From Arthrobacter sp. B3I4 (lineage in GTDB: Bacteria > Actinomycetota > Actinomycetes > Actinomycetales > Micrococcaceae): a stretch of 64,000 nucleotides of DNA. Under the pieces are notes generated by a model, which searched no databases, was not told the origin of the DNA, and saw nothing but the letters and a program-made list of their open reading frames with translations. Shown here in pieces: positions 9,864-18,611 of the stretch (positions are counted from its first letter, which is position 1; every line of letters starts with the position of its first letter). The position numbers and the translations under genes are program-made. Where the stretch lies: the NCBI RefSeq assembly GCF_030816855.1, contig NZ_JAUSYK010000001.1, forward strand, positions 1,612,001 to 1,676,000, given 5' to 3'.

Positions 9864-11132
9864 TCAGGGTGTGTGGCCCGCGGGAATGCTGCTTCGTGTT
9901 CCAAAATACTGGACCAGCGCGGCCTGGTAGCTTTCCAGCGTGATCGCGGCGGTGCGTTGCCAGCCGAACCCCTGGGCGTGCACCGATGCCGCCCGGCCCA
10001 TGTCCTCGCGGGTTGCCGGGTCGTCGTGGAGGGCTTCGAGGGCGTCGGCCCAGTCCGCGGCCTTGTGTCCTTCGACCAGCAGTCCGGTGCGGCCGTCGAA
10101 AATGGCCCGCGACAGCCCGCCTACCTTCGTGGCGACCACGGGCGTGCCGCAGGCCTGGGCCTCCAGGGCGACCAGCCCGAAGGACTCGCTGTAGGAGGGC
10201 ATCACGACGACGTCGGCGGAGCGGTACCAGCCCGCCAGCTTGGGCGCGCTGACCGGCGGGTGGTGCGTCACGACGTCGTCCATTCCGGCCGCGGTGATCA
10301 GGGCCTTGAGATCGAAGTCCTTGTTCCCGCTCACCGCGCCGAGGATCGTCAGCTGCAGGTCAATGTCCGGCCGTCGGGCGCGGAGCAAGGCGGCGGCCTT
10401 GATCAGGATCTGCGGGCCCTTGAGCCGCTGGATCCGCCCGGCGAACAGCAGATGGAAGCGGCCCGGCGGCACCCCGTGCTGGCTCCGGGCACGGCCCCGG
10501 AAAGCCGGGGTGAAGATGGTCAGGTCGACGCCCGGGGGCGCGACGTCGATGTGGTCCGGGTCGGCGTCGTAGTGCGAGACCAGCTCGGCGGCTTCCGCGC
10601 CGGTGTTGGCGATCAGCCGGGTGGCGCCGTCGACGATCCGGTGCTCGCCTTCCTCGCGGCGGCGCGGCTCGGGCTGCTCGCCGGACTCCAGCAGCAGGTT
10701 CTTGACCTTGGCCATGGTGTGCATGGTGTGCACCAGCGGCACTCCCCAGAGCTGCGAGAGCTCCAGCCCCGCGGCCCCGGAGACCCAGTAGTGCGAATGA
10801 ATGACATCGTAGCGGCCGTGCGGCTGCAGCTGTTTGATCCGGTCAATCTCGGCCACCATGCTGTGCAGCAGCGCCGGCAGTTCCTCCTTGGGGACCTTGT
10901 GCGGCGGACCGGCCAGCACGTTGTGGACGCACACGCCGGGGGAGGGGTGTTCGACGGCGGCCTGGCCCGCGGCGGTGGACCGCGTGAAAATCTCGACCTC
11001 GACGCCGTCCTCCGCCAGAGCTGCGGCGAGGGCGCGGATGTACACGTTCATGCCCCCGGCGTCGCCGGAGCCGGGCTGCTCCATCGGCGAGGTGTGCAGG
11101 GAAAGGAAGGCGACCCGGCGGACCAGCGGCAT
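9864..11132 (-). CDS. mshA: D-inositol-3-phosphate glycosyltransferase MshA (mycothiol biosynthesis)
   Basis: First committed step of mycothiol synthesis: transfers GlcNAc from UDP-GlcNAc to inositol 3-phosphate. The 422-residue GT-B (GT4) protein has the N-terminal HTSPMEQPGSGDAGGMNVYI, DVIHSHYWVSG in the first domain, and the C-terminal donor-site motif MPSYSESFGLVALEAQACG with the catalytic EX7E pattern. The frame stays open upstream to 11747, but ATG 11132 with GGGAAGGGAG just before it is the clear start. A GNAT gene diverges from it. The inositol-phosphate acceptor comes from ino1 in the same window. Confidence 0.93.
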   Translation of the reverse strand: MPLVRRVAFLSLHTSPMEQPGSGDAGGMNVYIRALAAALAEDGVEVEIFTRSTAAGQAAVEHPSPGVCVHNVLAGPPHKVPKEELPALLHSMVAEIDRIKQLQPHGRYDVIHSHYWVSGAAGLELSQLWGVPLVHTMHTMAKVKNLLLESGEQPEPRRREEGEHRIVDGATRLIANTGAEAAELVSHYDADPDHIDVAPPGVDLTIFTPAFRGRARSQHGVPPGRFHLLFAGRIQRLKGPQILIKAAALLRARRPDIDLQLTILGAVSGNKDFDLKALITAAGMDDVVTHHPPVSAPKLAGWYRSADVVVMPSYSESFGLVALEAQACGTPVVATKVGGLSRAIFDGRTGLLVEGHKAADWADALEALHDDPATREDMGRAASVHAQGFGWQRTAAITLESYQAALVQYFGTRSSIPAGHTP

Positions 11133-11237
11133 CGTGCTCCCTTCCCTTGCTGCGACGTGGATTCGGTAAAACACTACTCCTGAACCGGGGGCCGGTCCGC
11201 GGCGGGAGGTCGGCGGGCTGCTGCTAACGTGGCCGCT

Positions 11238-11768
11238 GTGAGCACAAATGACGAAAGCCGGCAGGTGCCCTGGCTCATCCGCGAGGCGACCGGCGAGGAC
11301 TGGCCCGGTATCTGGCAGATTGTCGAGCCGGTGGTCCGCGCCGGCGAAACGTTTGCCTGGGACCGGGACACCACCGAGGACCAGGCCCGAGCCAAGTGGT
11401 TCCAGTCGCCCCCGGGCCGCACCTTCGTCGCGGTAGGGACGGGCGAGCTCGACGGCGTCGTGCTGGGCACCGGGGAAATGCACCCGAATCAGCGCGGCGG
11501 CGGAAGCCACGTCGCCAATGCCGGCTACATGGTCCGTGCCGGGCAGGGCGGCCGCGGCCTGGCCCGCGCACTGTGCGCCTACTCCCTGGAGGCAGCCCGG
11601 ACGGCAGGGTTCCGGGCCATGCAATTCAATGCCGTGGTGGAAACCAACACCCGGGCCGTGGCCGCGTGGCAGGCGATGGGCTTCGAGGTCCTGGCCACGA
11701 CCCCGGAGGCTTTCAACCACCCAAGCCAGGGCTACGTCGGCCTGCACGTGATGTACCGCAGGCTTTAG
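11238..11768 (+). CDS. GNAT-family N-acetyltransferase
   Basis: A 176-residue acetyl-CoA-dependent acyltransferase of the phosphinothricin/MnaT-like type: IREATGEDWPGIWQIVEPVVRAGETF at the start, acetyl-CoA loop VRAGQGGRGLARAL, and NAVVETNTRAVAAWQAMGFEV near the end. GTG 11238 is preferred over GTG 11229 because a TAACGT -10 box at 11225-11230 sits seven bases before it, predicting a leaderless mRNA. It is divergent from mshA, and its 3' end overlaps the convergent GH4 gene by 4 bases. Substrate is unknown. Confidence 0.85.
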   Translation: MSTNDESRQVPWLIREATGEDWPGIWQIVEPVVRAGETFAWDRDTTEDQARAKWFQSPPGRTFVAVGTGELDGVVLGTGEMHPNQRGGGSHVANAGYMVRAGQGGRGLARALCAYSLEAARTAGFRAMQFNAVVETNTRAVAAWQAMGFEVLATTPEAFNHPSQGYVGLHVMYRRL

Positions 11769-13198
11769 GAGTCCCGGCGCCAGAGCTCCCTGAGCTGCGG
11801 GAACGCCGCCTCATAGCCGGAGAGCAGCCGGGCTGCCAGGGCGTCGGAATCAACCAGCGGGTGCCGGGCGAACGCCGCCAGGGCGGCTTCCCTGCGCGTA
11901 CCCGGGCCGGCCCAGCCTGGACCGGCCGGAGCAGCGCCGGCCGGGGCAGCGGCCCGGACCACGAGCCGTTCGACCTCCTTGACCCGCAGCATCAGCGCCA
12001 GCTGCGCCTCCGCCGGTCGAGCCTGGGGGAGGGGGACGACGCCGCCGGCCCCTACCCGGGCGGGCACCTCCACGACAGCGTCCGCCGGTAGGCCGGGGAT
12101 CGCGGCGTCCGGCACACCGCCGGGGCCGGGGACCGTGTTGGGGGTATTCAGGACCAGTTCCGCGTCGCCGCCGCCGGCGAGGGCACGCATCACGGCCAGC
12201 GCGACGCGCTCGTACCCGCCGCCGGCCAGATCCTCCTCGTCCCGCTGCTCGCCGCCGCTCCGGGCCTCCGCCAGGTAGCCTTCCTCGCGGGACCGGCGGG
12301 CAGCGTCCCACAACCGGTACGCGTCCGCGCCGGCGGAGGCGAGCCGCGGGTACAGCTCAACCTGCTGCCGGTGGATGGACTCCCCGCGGGTCGTCGCTGC
12401 GGCGCGCATCGCGGCGACGGCGCGGGCGGTCTCGTAGTAGTAGTACAGGTACTCGTTCGGCAGGCAGCCCAGGGCGGCCAGGAACGGTTGCGGGAACAAG
12501 CGGCCCTCCTCGAACCCTGCCAGCGCCCCGGCGTCGGCGAGCAGGCCGGGCAGGACGTCCTCGCCGCCGGCTTCGAGCCGATACAGCCAGCCCAGGTGGT
12601 TGAGCCCGTAGTAGCCCACGCCGTCGAGCCTTCCTTCGGGCAGCCCGACGCCGGCCGCCCGGGCCGCGCGGCGCACCAGGCTGCCGGCCGAATCACAGAT
12701 CCCAACGACCCTGGACCCCAGCACGGGGACCAGCGCCTCGGTCACCATGCCGGCCGGGTTGGTGAAATTGACCAGCCAGGCGCCGGGGCAGAGCCGCTGC
12801 ATGGCCTGCCCGAGCTCCAGCATCGGCGGGATGGTGCGCAGCGCGTAGGCGATCCCGCCGGCGCCGGTCGTCTCCTGGCCCAGCAGGCCCAGGTCCTGCG
12901 CCACCCGCTCGTCGAGGGTCCGTCCCGCCGTGCCGCCGGGACGGATAGCGGCGAAGACCATGTCGACGCCGGTCAGCGCGTCGTTCAGTGCGGTGGTGGT
13001 GCGTACCGGCGGGCCCTGGGAGCCGGGCGGCGCCTGCTCCCGCAGGCAGGCCAGCACGGCCTCAATGGCGGCGAGCCGGCCGGCGTCGACGTCATAGAGC
13101 ACCAGCTCCCGGACCAGCCCCGCAAAGGGGCCGGCGGAGAGCGCCCGGTAAACAAGCGGCACGCGGAAACCGCCGCCGCCAGCAATCATGAGCCGCAT
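11765..13198 (-). CDS. Glycoside hydrolase family 4 protein (6-phospho-glycosidase-like)
   Basis: NAD- and Mn-dependent GH4 enzyme, typically cleaving phosphorylated disaccharides. The 477 residues open with a Rossmann motif (MIAGGGGFRVPLVYRAL). Characteristic blocks follow: VNFTNPAGMVTEAL, the metal-region GICDSAGS (Cys retained), and YYGLNHLGW. The C-terminal third is Ala/Pro-rich. The ATG at 13198 is six bases downstream of TAGACT on the minus strand, suggesting a leaderless start; an in-frame ATG at 13189 is the alternative. Divergent from the PfkB kinase, with both promoters in the short gap. Sugar specificity cannot be read from sequence. Confidence 0.85.
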   Translation of the reverse strand: MRLMIAGGGGFRVPLVYRALSAGPFAGLVRELVLYDVDAGRLAAIEAVLACLREQAPPGSQGPPVRTTTALNDALTGVDMVFAAIRPGGTAGRTLDERVAQDLGLLGQETTGAGGIAYALRTIPPMLELGQAMQRLCPGAWLVNFTNPAGMVTEALVPVLGSRVVGICDSAGSLVRRAARAAGVGLPEGRLDGVGYYGLNHLGWLYRLEAGGEDVLPGLLADAGALAGFEEGRLFPQPFLAALGCLPNEYLYYYYETARAVAAMRAAATTRGESIHRQQVELYPRLASAGADAYRLWDAARRSREEGYLAEARSGGEQRDEEDLAGGGYERVALAVMRALAGGGDAELVLNTPNTVPGPGGVPDAAIPGLPADAVVEVPARVGAGGVVPLPQARPAEAQLALMLRVKEVERLVVRAAAPAGAAPAGPGWAGPGTRREAALAAFARHPLVDSDALAARLLSGYEAAFPQLRELWRRDS

Positions 13199-13280
13199 TC
13201 CAGCAGTCTATGCCGGGCAGGTTTGCGGGACCGGCATGTCCGGCTGTCGCCGCCCGCCGGGACGGCGTAGTGTGCGTTCT
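13199..13280. promoter_or_regulatory. Divergent leaderless promoters for the GH4 gene and PfkB kinase
   Basis: The 82-base gap carries TAGACT on the minus strand (13205-13210), six bases before the GH4 ATG. On the plus strand TAGTGT (13268-13273) lies seven bases before the kinase ATG. Neither gene has a Shine-Dalgarno. The arrangement allows co-regulation from one control region. Confidence 0.55.
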
Positions 13281-14372
13281 ATGGACGCCATTCCAGCGCC
13301 TCGCTTCGACCCGCTTGCCGCCGTCCGCACGCCCGGGGCGGAGGGTTTTGACCTGCTGCTGACGGGCACCGTGTTCCAGGACATCATTTTCACCGGGTTG
13401 CCGCACGCGCCGCAGCCCGGGACGGAAGTCTGGAGCGAGGGGATGGGCAGCTGCCCCGGCGGGGTGGCGAACCAGGCGATCGCCGCGGCGCGGCTCGGTC
13501 TGCGGACCGGCCTTGCAGCCGCCTTCGGCGACGATGGCTACGGCGATTACAACTGGAAGATCCTGGACCGGCAGGAGCACGTTGACCTTTCCCTGTCCCG
13601 GCGCGTCCCTGGCTGGCATTCGCCGGTCACGGTGTCACTCAGCGTGGAGCGGGACAGGTCCATGGTGACGCACGGACACCCGGCCCCGGTCACGTCGACG
13701 GAACTGATCGGTTCACCGCCACCGGCCCTCGCCGCCGTCGCCGACCTCACGGAGGAGCTTGAACCGTGGGCTGCTGATGCGCACCGGGCCGGTGTCCGGC
13801 TTTTCGGCGACGTCGGCTGGGACCCCACGGGCGCGTGGGCCCAGGCCCGGCTGAAGAATCTGCAGTACTTCCACGCCTTCATGCCCAACCAGCAGGAAGC
13901 GATGGCCTTCACCGGAAAGGACAACCCCTGGGGGGCGCTCTACGCGCTCGCGGATAAGGTTCCGGTCGCCGTCGTGACGCTGGGAGCGCAGGGCGCCATG
14001 GCAGTGGACTCTGAAACCGGCGAGGAAGAGTGGGTGCCGTCGCTGCCGGTCCCGGCCTTCGATCCCACCGGGGCCGGTGACTGCTTCGGGGCCGCGTTCA
14101 TCGTTGGCTGCCTGGCCGGCTGGCCGCTGGGGGACCGGCTCCGCTTCGCCAACCTGTGCGCCGCCCTGGCCGTGCAGCATGTGGGTGGCTCATTGGCCGC
14201 GCCGGGCTGGGGCGACCTGGCCGATTGGTGGCAGCGCGCCAACGCCCGCAAGGAACGCCAGGGCAGCCAGTGGCTCCGGCGCTACCGGTTCCTGGAAGAA
14301 ATCGTCCGTGACGTGCCGGCGGAGGCCCAGCGGCGGGCCTCTGCAACCCTGGCCCACCTGTCCGACGCGTAG
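13281..14372 (+). CDS. PfkB-family carbohydrate kinase
   Basis: Ribokinase-fold sugar kinase of 363 residues. The N-terminal pattern GSCPGGVANQAIAAARLGL binds the sugar. The C-terminal signature FDPTGAGDCFGAAF contains the catalytic Asp and anion hole. An internal FMPNQQEAMAFTG block is typical of the family. ATG 13281 is favoured by TAGTGT seven bases upstream; the frame is open to 13188 without other support. Divergent from the GH4 hydrolase, suggesting a shared sugar-use role, but no transporter is adjacent. Confidence 0.88.
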   Translation: MDAIPAPRFDPLAAVRTPGAEGFDLLLTGTVFQDIIFTGLPHAPQPGTEVWSEGMGSCPGGVANQAIAAARLGLRTGLAAAFGDDGYGDYNWKILDRQEHVDLSLSRRVPGWHSPVTVSLSVERDRSMVTHGHPAPVTSTELIGSPPPALAAVADLTEELEPWAADAHRAGVRLFGDVGWDPTGAWAQARLKNLQYFHAFMPNQQEAMAFTGKDNPWGALYALADKVPVAVVTLGAQGAMAVDSETGEEEWVPSLPVPAFDPTGAGDCFGAAFIVGCLAGWPLGDRLRFANLCAALAVQHVGGSLAAPGWGDLADWWQRANARKERQGSQWLRRYRFLEEIVRDVPAEAQRRASATLAHLSDA

Positions 14373-14430
14373 GAGACCCGGTGCGGGACCTGGATTCAGC
14401 AGCGTCTGTGGCCACCCGTAGAATCGTTGG

Positions 14431-15654
14431 GTGATATACCCAGCAGCAACAGGTGATTTTGAGCCCCTCGCGGACGCGGCGCCGTCCCGCGTCGAGGAGC
14501 GCTCGGCGGTAATCGACCTTGAGGCCATCCGGCACAACGTCCGCCGGCTGGCGTCCGTGGCTTCCCCGGCCAAGGTGATGGCCGTGGTGAAGGCCGACGC
14601 TTACGGCCATGGCGCCGTCCCTGTGGCCCGGGCCGCCCTCAGCGCGGGGGCCACCTGGCTGGGCGTCGCGCACATTTCCGAGGCCCTTGCCCTGCGTGCC
14701 GCCGGGATCGAGGCGCCGATGCTGGCGTGGCTGCACACCCCCGAAAGTAACTTCGGCGCCGCCGTGGCCGCCGGCATCGACATCGGTTGCTCCGGCTGGG
14801 AGCTGGGCCGCATCGTGGCCGCCGCCCGGGAGCAGGAGCGCCCCGCGCGGATCCACCTGAAAGTCGACACGGGGCTCGGCCGCAACGGCGCCACCCTGGC
14901 GACGTGGGACTCGCTGCTGGGCGAGGCCATCGAGTACCAGGACCAAGGGCTGCTGCGGGTCGTGGGGATCTTCTCCCACCTGGCCGTCGCGGACGAACCC
15001 GAACGACCGGAGACCGACGAGCAGCTGGCCGTGTTCCGCGAGGTCCTGGCCATGGCCCAGGATGCGGGCGTCGACCCCGAGGTCCGCCACCTTGCCAACA
15101 CCCCGGCAACCTTGTCGCGGCCGGATACCCACTTCGACCTGGTGCGGGTGGGGCTGGGCATTTACGGGCTCTCCCCGTTCGAGGGGCAAAACTCGGCGGA
15201 AGTCGGGCTGCGTCCGGCGATGACGGTCCGGGCCCTCGTCTCGCATTGCAAGGACGTGCCGCCGGGCCAGGGCGTTTCCTACGGCCTGAACTACCGCACC
15301 AGCGGCAACAGCACGCTCGGCCTGGTCCCGCTGGGCTACGCCGACGGCGTGCCGCGGGTCGCCACCGGCGGCCCCGTCCGGGTGGCCGGTGTGAATTACC
15401 CCGTGGTGGGCCGCATCGCCATGGACCAGATGGTCATCGACCTGGGCCCGCTCTCTGTCTCCGCCGGCGGGACCTCGCTGCTCGGCGCGGAAGCGGTGCT
15501 GTTCGGTGACGGGACCGACGGCGGCCCCACCGCCGAGGACTGGGCCAGGGCAGCGGGCACCAACAACTATGAGATCGTCACCCGGATCAGCCCGCGCGTG
15601 CCCCGCCGCTACATCAACGAAGCGCCAATGCCCGGCGCCGGGACCATGCAGTGA
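14431..15654 (+). CDS. alr: Alanine racemase
   Basis: PLP enzyme interconverting L- and D-alanine for peptidoglycan. The PLP lysine is in MAVVKADAYGHG (about residue 53). The catalytic Tyr region is in the C-terminal beta domain, and RVGLGIYGLSPF is conserved. It has 407 residues with a ~30-residue N-terminal extension. GTG 14431 follows TAGAAT (14419-14424) by six bases with no Shine-Dalgarno, so the mRNA is predicted leaderless. The stop overlaps the GTG of tsaE, making alr the first gene of the t6A operon. Confidence 0.95.
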   Translation: MIYPAATGDFEPLADAAPSRVEERSAVIDLEAIRHNVRRLASVASPAKVMAVVKADAYGHGAVPVARAALSAGATWLGVAHISEALALRAAGIEAPMLAWLHTPESNFGAAVAAGIDIGCSGWELGRIVAAAREQERPARIHLKVDTGLGRNGATLATWDSLLGEAIEYQDQGLLRVVGIFSHLAVADEPERPETDEQLAVFREVLAMAQDAGVDPEVRHLANTPATLSRPDTHFDLVRVGLGIYGLSPFEGQNSAEVGLRPAMTVRALVSHCKDVPPGQGVSYGLNYRTSGNSTLGLVPLGYADGVPRVATGGPVRVAGVNYPVVGRIAMDQMVIDLGPLSVSAGGTSLLGAEAVLFGDGTDGGPTAEDWARAAGTNNYEIVTRISPRVPRRYINEAPMPGAGTMQ

Positions 15655-16277
15655 GCGGCCCCGCCTGGGAGCGGACGCTCGACGTCGGGACTGCCGCCGG
15701 CACCCACGCCCTCGCGGCCGCGCTTGGTGCCGAGCTGCAAGCCGGGGACCTGCTGGTCCTCACCGGCGAGCTTGGCGCGGGGAAGACCACCTTCACCCAG
15801 GGGCTGGCCGAAGGCCTCGGCGTCCGGGCCGGAATCATTTCGCCCACGTTCGTGCTGGTCCGGATTCACCCCAATTTGCCGGACGGACCGCGCCCGGGCG
15901 GCCCGGACCTGGTCCATGTTGATGCGTACCGGCTTGGCTCGGCCGCCGAGGTCGATGACATCGACTTGGAGAACACGCTGGACAGTGCGGTGACCGTCGT
16001 GGAGTGGGGCCGGGACCGGGTTGAACACCTGAGCGAGAGCCGGCTCGAAGTGGAGCTCTACCGCCAGCTGGGCAGCGCCGGTACCGCCGGCAACAGCGCC
16101 GGCACGGGCTCGCAGCAAAGCGACCATCCCCCCGCAGGCCCGGTGCTGGACTTCGACACCGACGACGCCGACGAGCCCCGCACCGTGGTGTTCCGCGGCT
16201 TTGGCCCACGCTGGGCGGAGCCGCCGGCCGCCCTGGCCGGTCTGCCTGCCTCTCCCGCGACCCCGGAAACGGACTGA
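15651..16277 (+). CDS. tsaE: tRNA threonylcarbamoyladenosine biosynthesis ATPase TsaE
   Basis: ATPase partner of TsaB/TsaD in making the t6A37 base in ANN-decoding tRNAs. Walker A is GELGAGKTTFTQGLAEGLG. Switch-like SPTFVLVRIH, DAYRL and VEWG (Walker B-like) follow. At 208 residues it is longer than the usual ~150-160 because of a low-complexity Gly/Ser/Asp-rich segment after residue 135. GTG start overlaps the alr stop (GTGA), so translation is coupled. tsaB follows after 2 bases. Confidence 0.93.
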   Translation: MSGPAWERTLDVGTAAGTHALAAALGAELQAGDLLVLTGELGAGKTTFTQGLAEGLGVRAGIISPTFVLVRIHPNLPDGPRPGGPDLVHVDAYRLGSAAEVDDIDLENTLDSAVTVVEWGRDRVEHLSESRLEVELYRQLGSAGTAGNSAGTGSQQSDHPPAGPVLDFDTDDADEPRTVVFRGFGPRWAEPPAALAGLPASPATPETD

Positions 16278-16279
16278 AG

Positions 16280-16951
16280 ATGCTCATTCTCGCCATCGAT
16301 ACCTCGGCTGTCGCCAGCGCGGCACTCGTTTCCGACGACTCGCTGGAATCCGCTGTGGCCAGCTTCGCCACCGAGGACACCCGCAGCCATGCCGAGGTTC
16401 TCGCCCCGGGCATCGACCGGCTGCTGACCGGCGCGGGCCTCCGGGGCGCCGACGTCGACGTCATTGTCACCGGGGTGGGGCCGGGGCCGTTCACCGGCCT
16501 CCGCTCGGGCATTGTCACCGCGCGCAGCCTGGCTTTTGTCTGGCAAAAGCCGCTTTACGGGCTGATGAGCCTTGATGCGATTGCCCTTGAGGTGGCCGAA
16601 TCGACGGAATCCGCCGCGGAGTTCATCGTCGCCACCGACGCGCGGCGCAAGGAAGTCTACTGGGCCCGGTACGCCCTCGCCGGCGGCCAGTTGCCGCAGC
16701 TGCTGGACGGGCCGCACGTGGGCTTCGCCGCCGACCTGCCCGACCTTCCGGTCTACGGTGCCGGTGCCGGCCTGTATGCGGACGTGCTGAAAGCTGTCCC
16801 GGAATTTGCGGGCCGGCAACCCGAGGCACTGTCGCTGGGCCAGTTCGCGCTGGCACGCCTGGCCGCGGGCGGGCAGCTCCTGGACACCACCCCGTTGTAC
16901 CTGCGCGAATCCGATGCGCAGGTTCCCGGCCCGCGGAAGCGCGCGCTGTGA
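16280..16951 (+). CDS. tsaB: tRNA threonylcarbamoyladenosine biosynthesis protein TsaB
   Basis: ASKHA-fold scaffold that dimerises with TsaD in t6A synthesis. The 223-residue protein has the N-terminal LAIDTSAVASAALV, ethe SHAEVLAPGIDRLL block, and GVGPGPFTGLRSGIVTARSLA. It starts 2 bases after tsaE, and its stop overlaps the GTG of rimI. Confidence 0.93.
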   Translation: MLILAIDTSAVASAALVSDDSLESAVASFATEDTRSHAEVLAPGIDRLLTGAGLRGADVDVIVTGVGPGPFTGLRSGIVTARSLAFVWQKPLYGLMSLDAIALEVAESTESAAEFIVATDARRKEVYWARYALAGGQLPQLLDGPHVGFAADLPDLPVYGAGAGLYADVLKAVPEFAGRQPEALSLGQFALARLAAGGQLLDTTPLYLRESDAQVPGPRKRAL

Positions 16952-17472
16952 GCGCCCCGGCCGCTAAGCCGGAACGGACCGGCGCCGTCCTGAGGTCGAT
17001 GGTGCCGGCTGACATCCCGGCTGTGCACGCGCTGGAGGCCAGCCTCTTCCCGGTGGACGCCTGGCCCGTGCAGATGTTCGTCGACGAACTGTCCCAGACC
17101 GATACCCGGCGGTATCTGGTCGCCGAGGCCGACGGTGAGATCGTCGGTTACGCCGGATTGATGTGCATCGAGCCCATCGCGGACGTCCAGACCATCGCCG
17201 TCGTGCCCGAACACGAAGGCCGCGGCATTGGGTCAGCCATGTTGACCGAGCTCATCGAGGAAAGCCGGTTGCGGCACGCCGCCGATGTGCTGCTGGAAGT
17301 GCGGGCCGACAATCCCCGCGCCCAGCAGCTCTACCGGCGCTTCGGCTTCGAGCAGATCCACGTCCGGCCGCGCTATTACCGCGACGGCGTCGACGCGCTG
17401 ATCATGCGGCTCCAGCTGCAGACCGCGGACACGAGCCACACCACACCGTCTACCGAAACAGGCCCAGCATGA
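16948..17472 (+). CDS. rimI: Ribosomal-protein-alanine N-acetyltransferase RimI
   Basis: GNAT acetyltransferase for N-terminal alanine of ribosomal protein S18 in the best-known members. The 174 residues include [18 protein letters not shown], the acetyl-CoA loop [15 protein letters not shown] and [22 protein letters not shown]. It has 4-base overlaps with tsaB upstream (GTGA) and tsaD downstream (ATGA), as in many actinobacterial t6A operons. Confidence 0.92.
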   Translation: MSAPAAKPERTGAVLRSMVPADIPAVHALEASLFPVDAWPVQMFVDELSQTDTRRYLVAEADGEIVGYAGLMCIEPIADVQTIAVVPEHEGRGIGSAMLTELIEESRLRHAADVLLEVRADNPRAQQLYRRFGFEQIHVRPRYYRDGVDALIMRLQLQTADTSHTTPSTETGPA

Positions 17473-18572
17473 ACCGGCAAGAATCCCAGCCGCTGGTGCT
17501 GGGCATCGAATCCTCCTGCGACGAAACCGGCGTCGGCATTGTCCGCGGCACCCGGCTGCTGGCCAACACCGTCTCCTCATCCATGGAGGAGCACGTCCGC
17601 TTCGGCGGGGTCATTCCCGAAATCGCTTCACGAGCACACCTTGACGCTTTCGTGCCCACGCTCCGGGAGGCGCTCGCAGCCGCGGACGTCACCCTGGACG
17701 ACGTCGACGCCATTGCCGTCACGTCCGGCCCCGGCCTGGCCGGTGCGCTGATGGTCGGGGTCTGTGCAGCCAAGGCGCTCGCCGTCGCTACCGGAAAGCC
17801 GCTGTACGCGATCAACCACCTGGTCGCGCACGTCGGTGTCGGCCTGCTCGAACCGGACACCCCGGAGGCAGGCGCAGCCGCGCCGGCTGCCCTTCCGGAG
17901 AACCTCGGGGCGCTGCTGGTCTCCGGCGGCCACACCGAGATCCTGCGGATCCGCAGCATCACGGACGACGTCGAACTGCTTGGTTCCACCATCGATGACG
18001 CCGCCGGCGAGGCCTACGACAAGGTCGCCCGGCTGCTGGGGCTCGGCTACCCGGGCGGCCCGGCCATCGACAAGCTCGCGCGCACCGGCAACGCCAAAGC
18101 CATCCGGTTTCCGCGCGGCCTCACCCAGCCCAAGTACATGGGCACCGCGGAGGAACCCGGCCCGCACCGCTACGACTGGTCGTTCAGCGGACTCAAGACC
18201 GCCGTCGCACGCTGCGTGGAGCAGTTCGAGGGCCGCGGTGAAGAATTGCCGGTAGCGGACATCGCCGCGGCCTTCCAGGAGGCGGTGGTGGACGTGATCA
18301 CCTCGAAGGCCGTGCTGGCCTGCCGCGAAAACGGCATCACCGAACTGCTGCTGGGCGGGGGAGTCGCCGCCAACTCGCGGCTCCGCCAGCTCACCGAGCA
18401 GCGCTGCACCTCCGCGGGTATCCGGCTGACTGTTCCGCCGCTCTCGCTGTGTACGGACAACGGCGCCATGGTGGCCGCGCTCGGTGCCCAGCTGGTGATG
18501 TCCGGAACTGCCCCCAGCGGGATCGGCTTCGCGCCTGATTCGTCGATGCCGGTGACGTCCGTCTCTGCCTGA
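17469..18572 (+). CDS. tsaD: tRNA N6-adenosine threonylcarbamoyltransferase TsaD
   Basis: Transfers threonylcarbamoyl from threonylcarbamoyl-AMP to A37 of tRNA. The 367-residue protein begins with [15 protein letters not shown] and carries the metal-binding HLVAHV (HxxxH), [18 protein letters not shown] and [12 protein letters not shown] motifs. The frame is open back to 17163 inside rimI, but the ATG at 17469, overlapping the rimI stop, is the conserved start. Last gene of the alr-tsaE-tsaB-rimI-tsaD operon. Confidence 0.96.
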   Translation: MNRQESQPLVLGIESSCDETGVGIVRGTRLLANTVSSSMEEHVRFGGVIPEIASRAHLDAFVPTLREALAAADVTLDDVDAIAVTSGPGLAGALMVGVCAAKALAVATGKPLYAINHLVAHVGVGLLEPDTPEAGAAAPAALPENLGALLVSGGHTEILRIRSITDDVELLGSTIDDAAGEAYDKVARLLGLGYPGGPAIDKLARTGNAKAIRFPRGLTQPKYMGTAEEPGPHRYDWSFSGLKTAVARCVEQFEGRGEELPVADIAAAFQEAVVDVITSKAVLACRENGITELLLGGGVAANSRLRQLTEQRCTSAGIRLTVPPLSLCTDNGAMVAALGAQLVMSGTAPSGIGFAPDSSMPVTSVSA

Positions 18573-18611
18573 CGTCCGTGTGCGTCTGACCGCCGGAGCC
18601 CGGCCGGGGGA

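Noticed and set aside
17163..17468. Longer N-terminus for TsaD or RimI-TsaD fusion
   Set aside because: The upstream frame lies inside rimI out of frame; the ATGA junction gives the conserved TsaD start.
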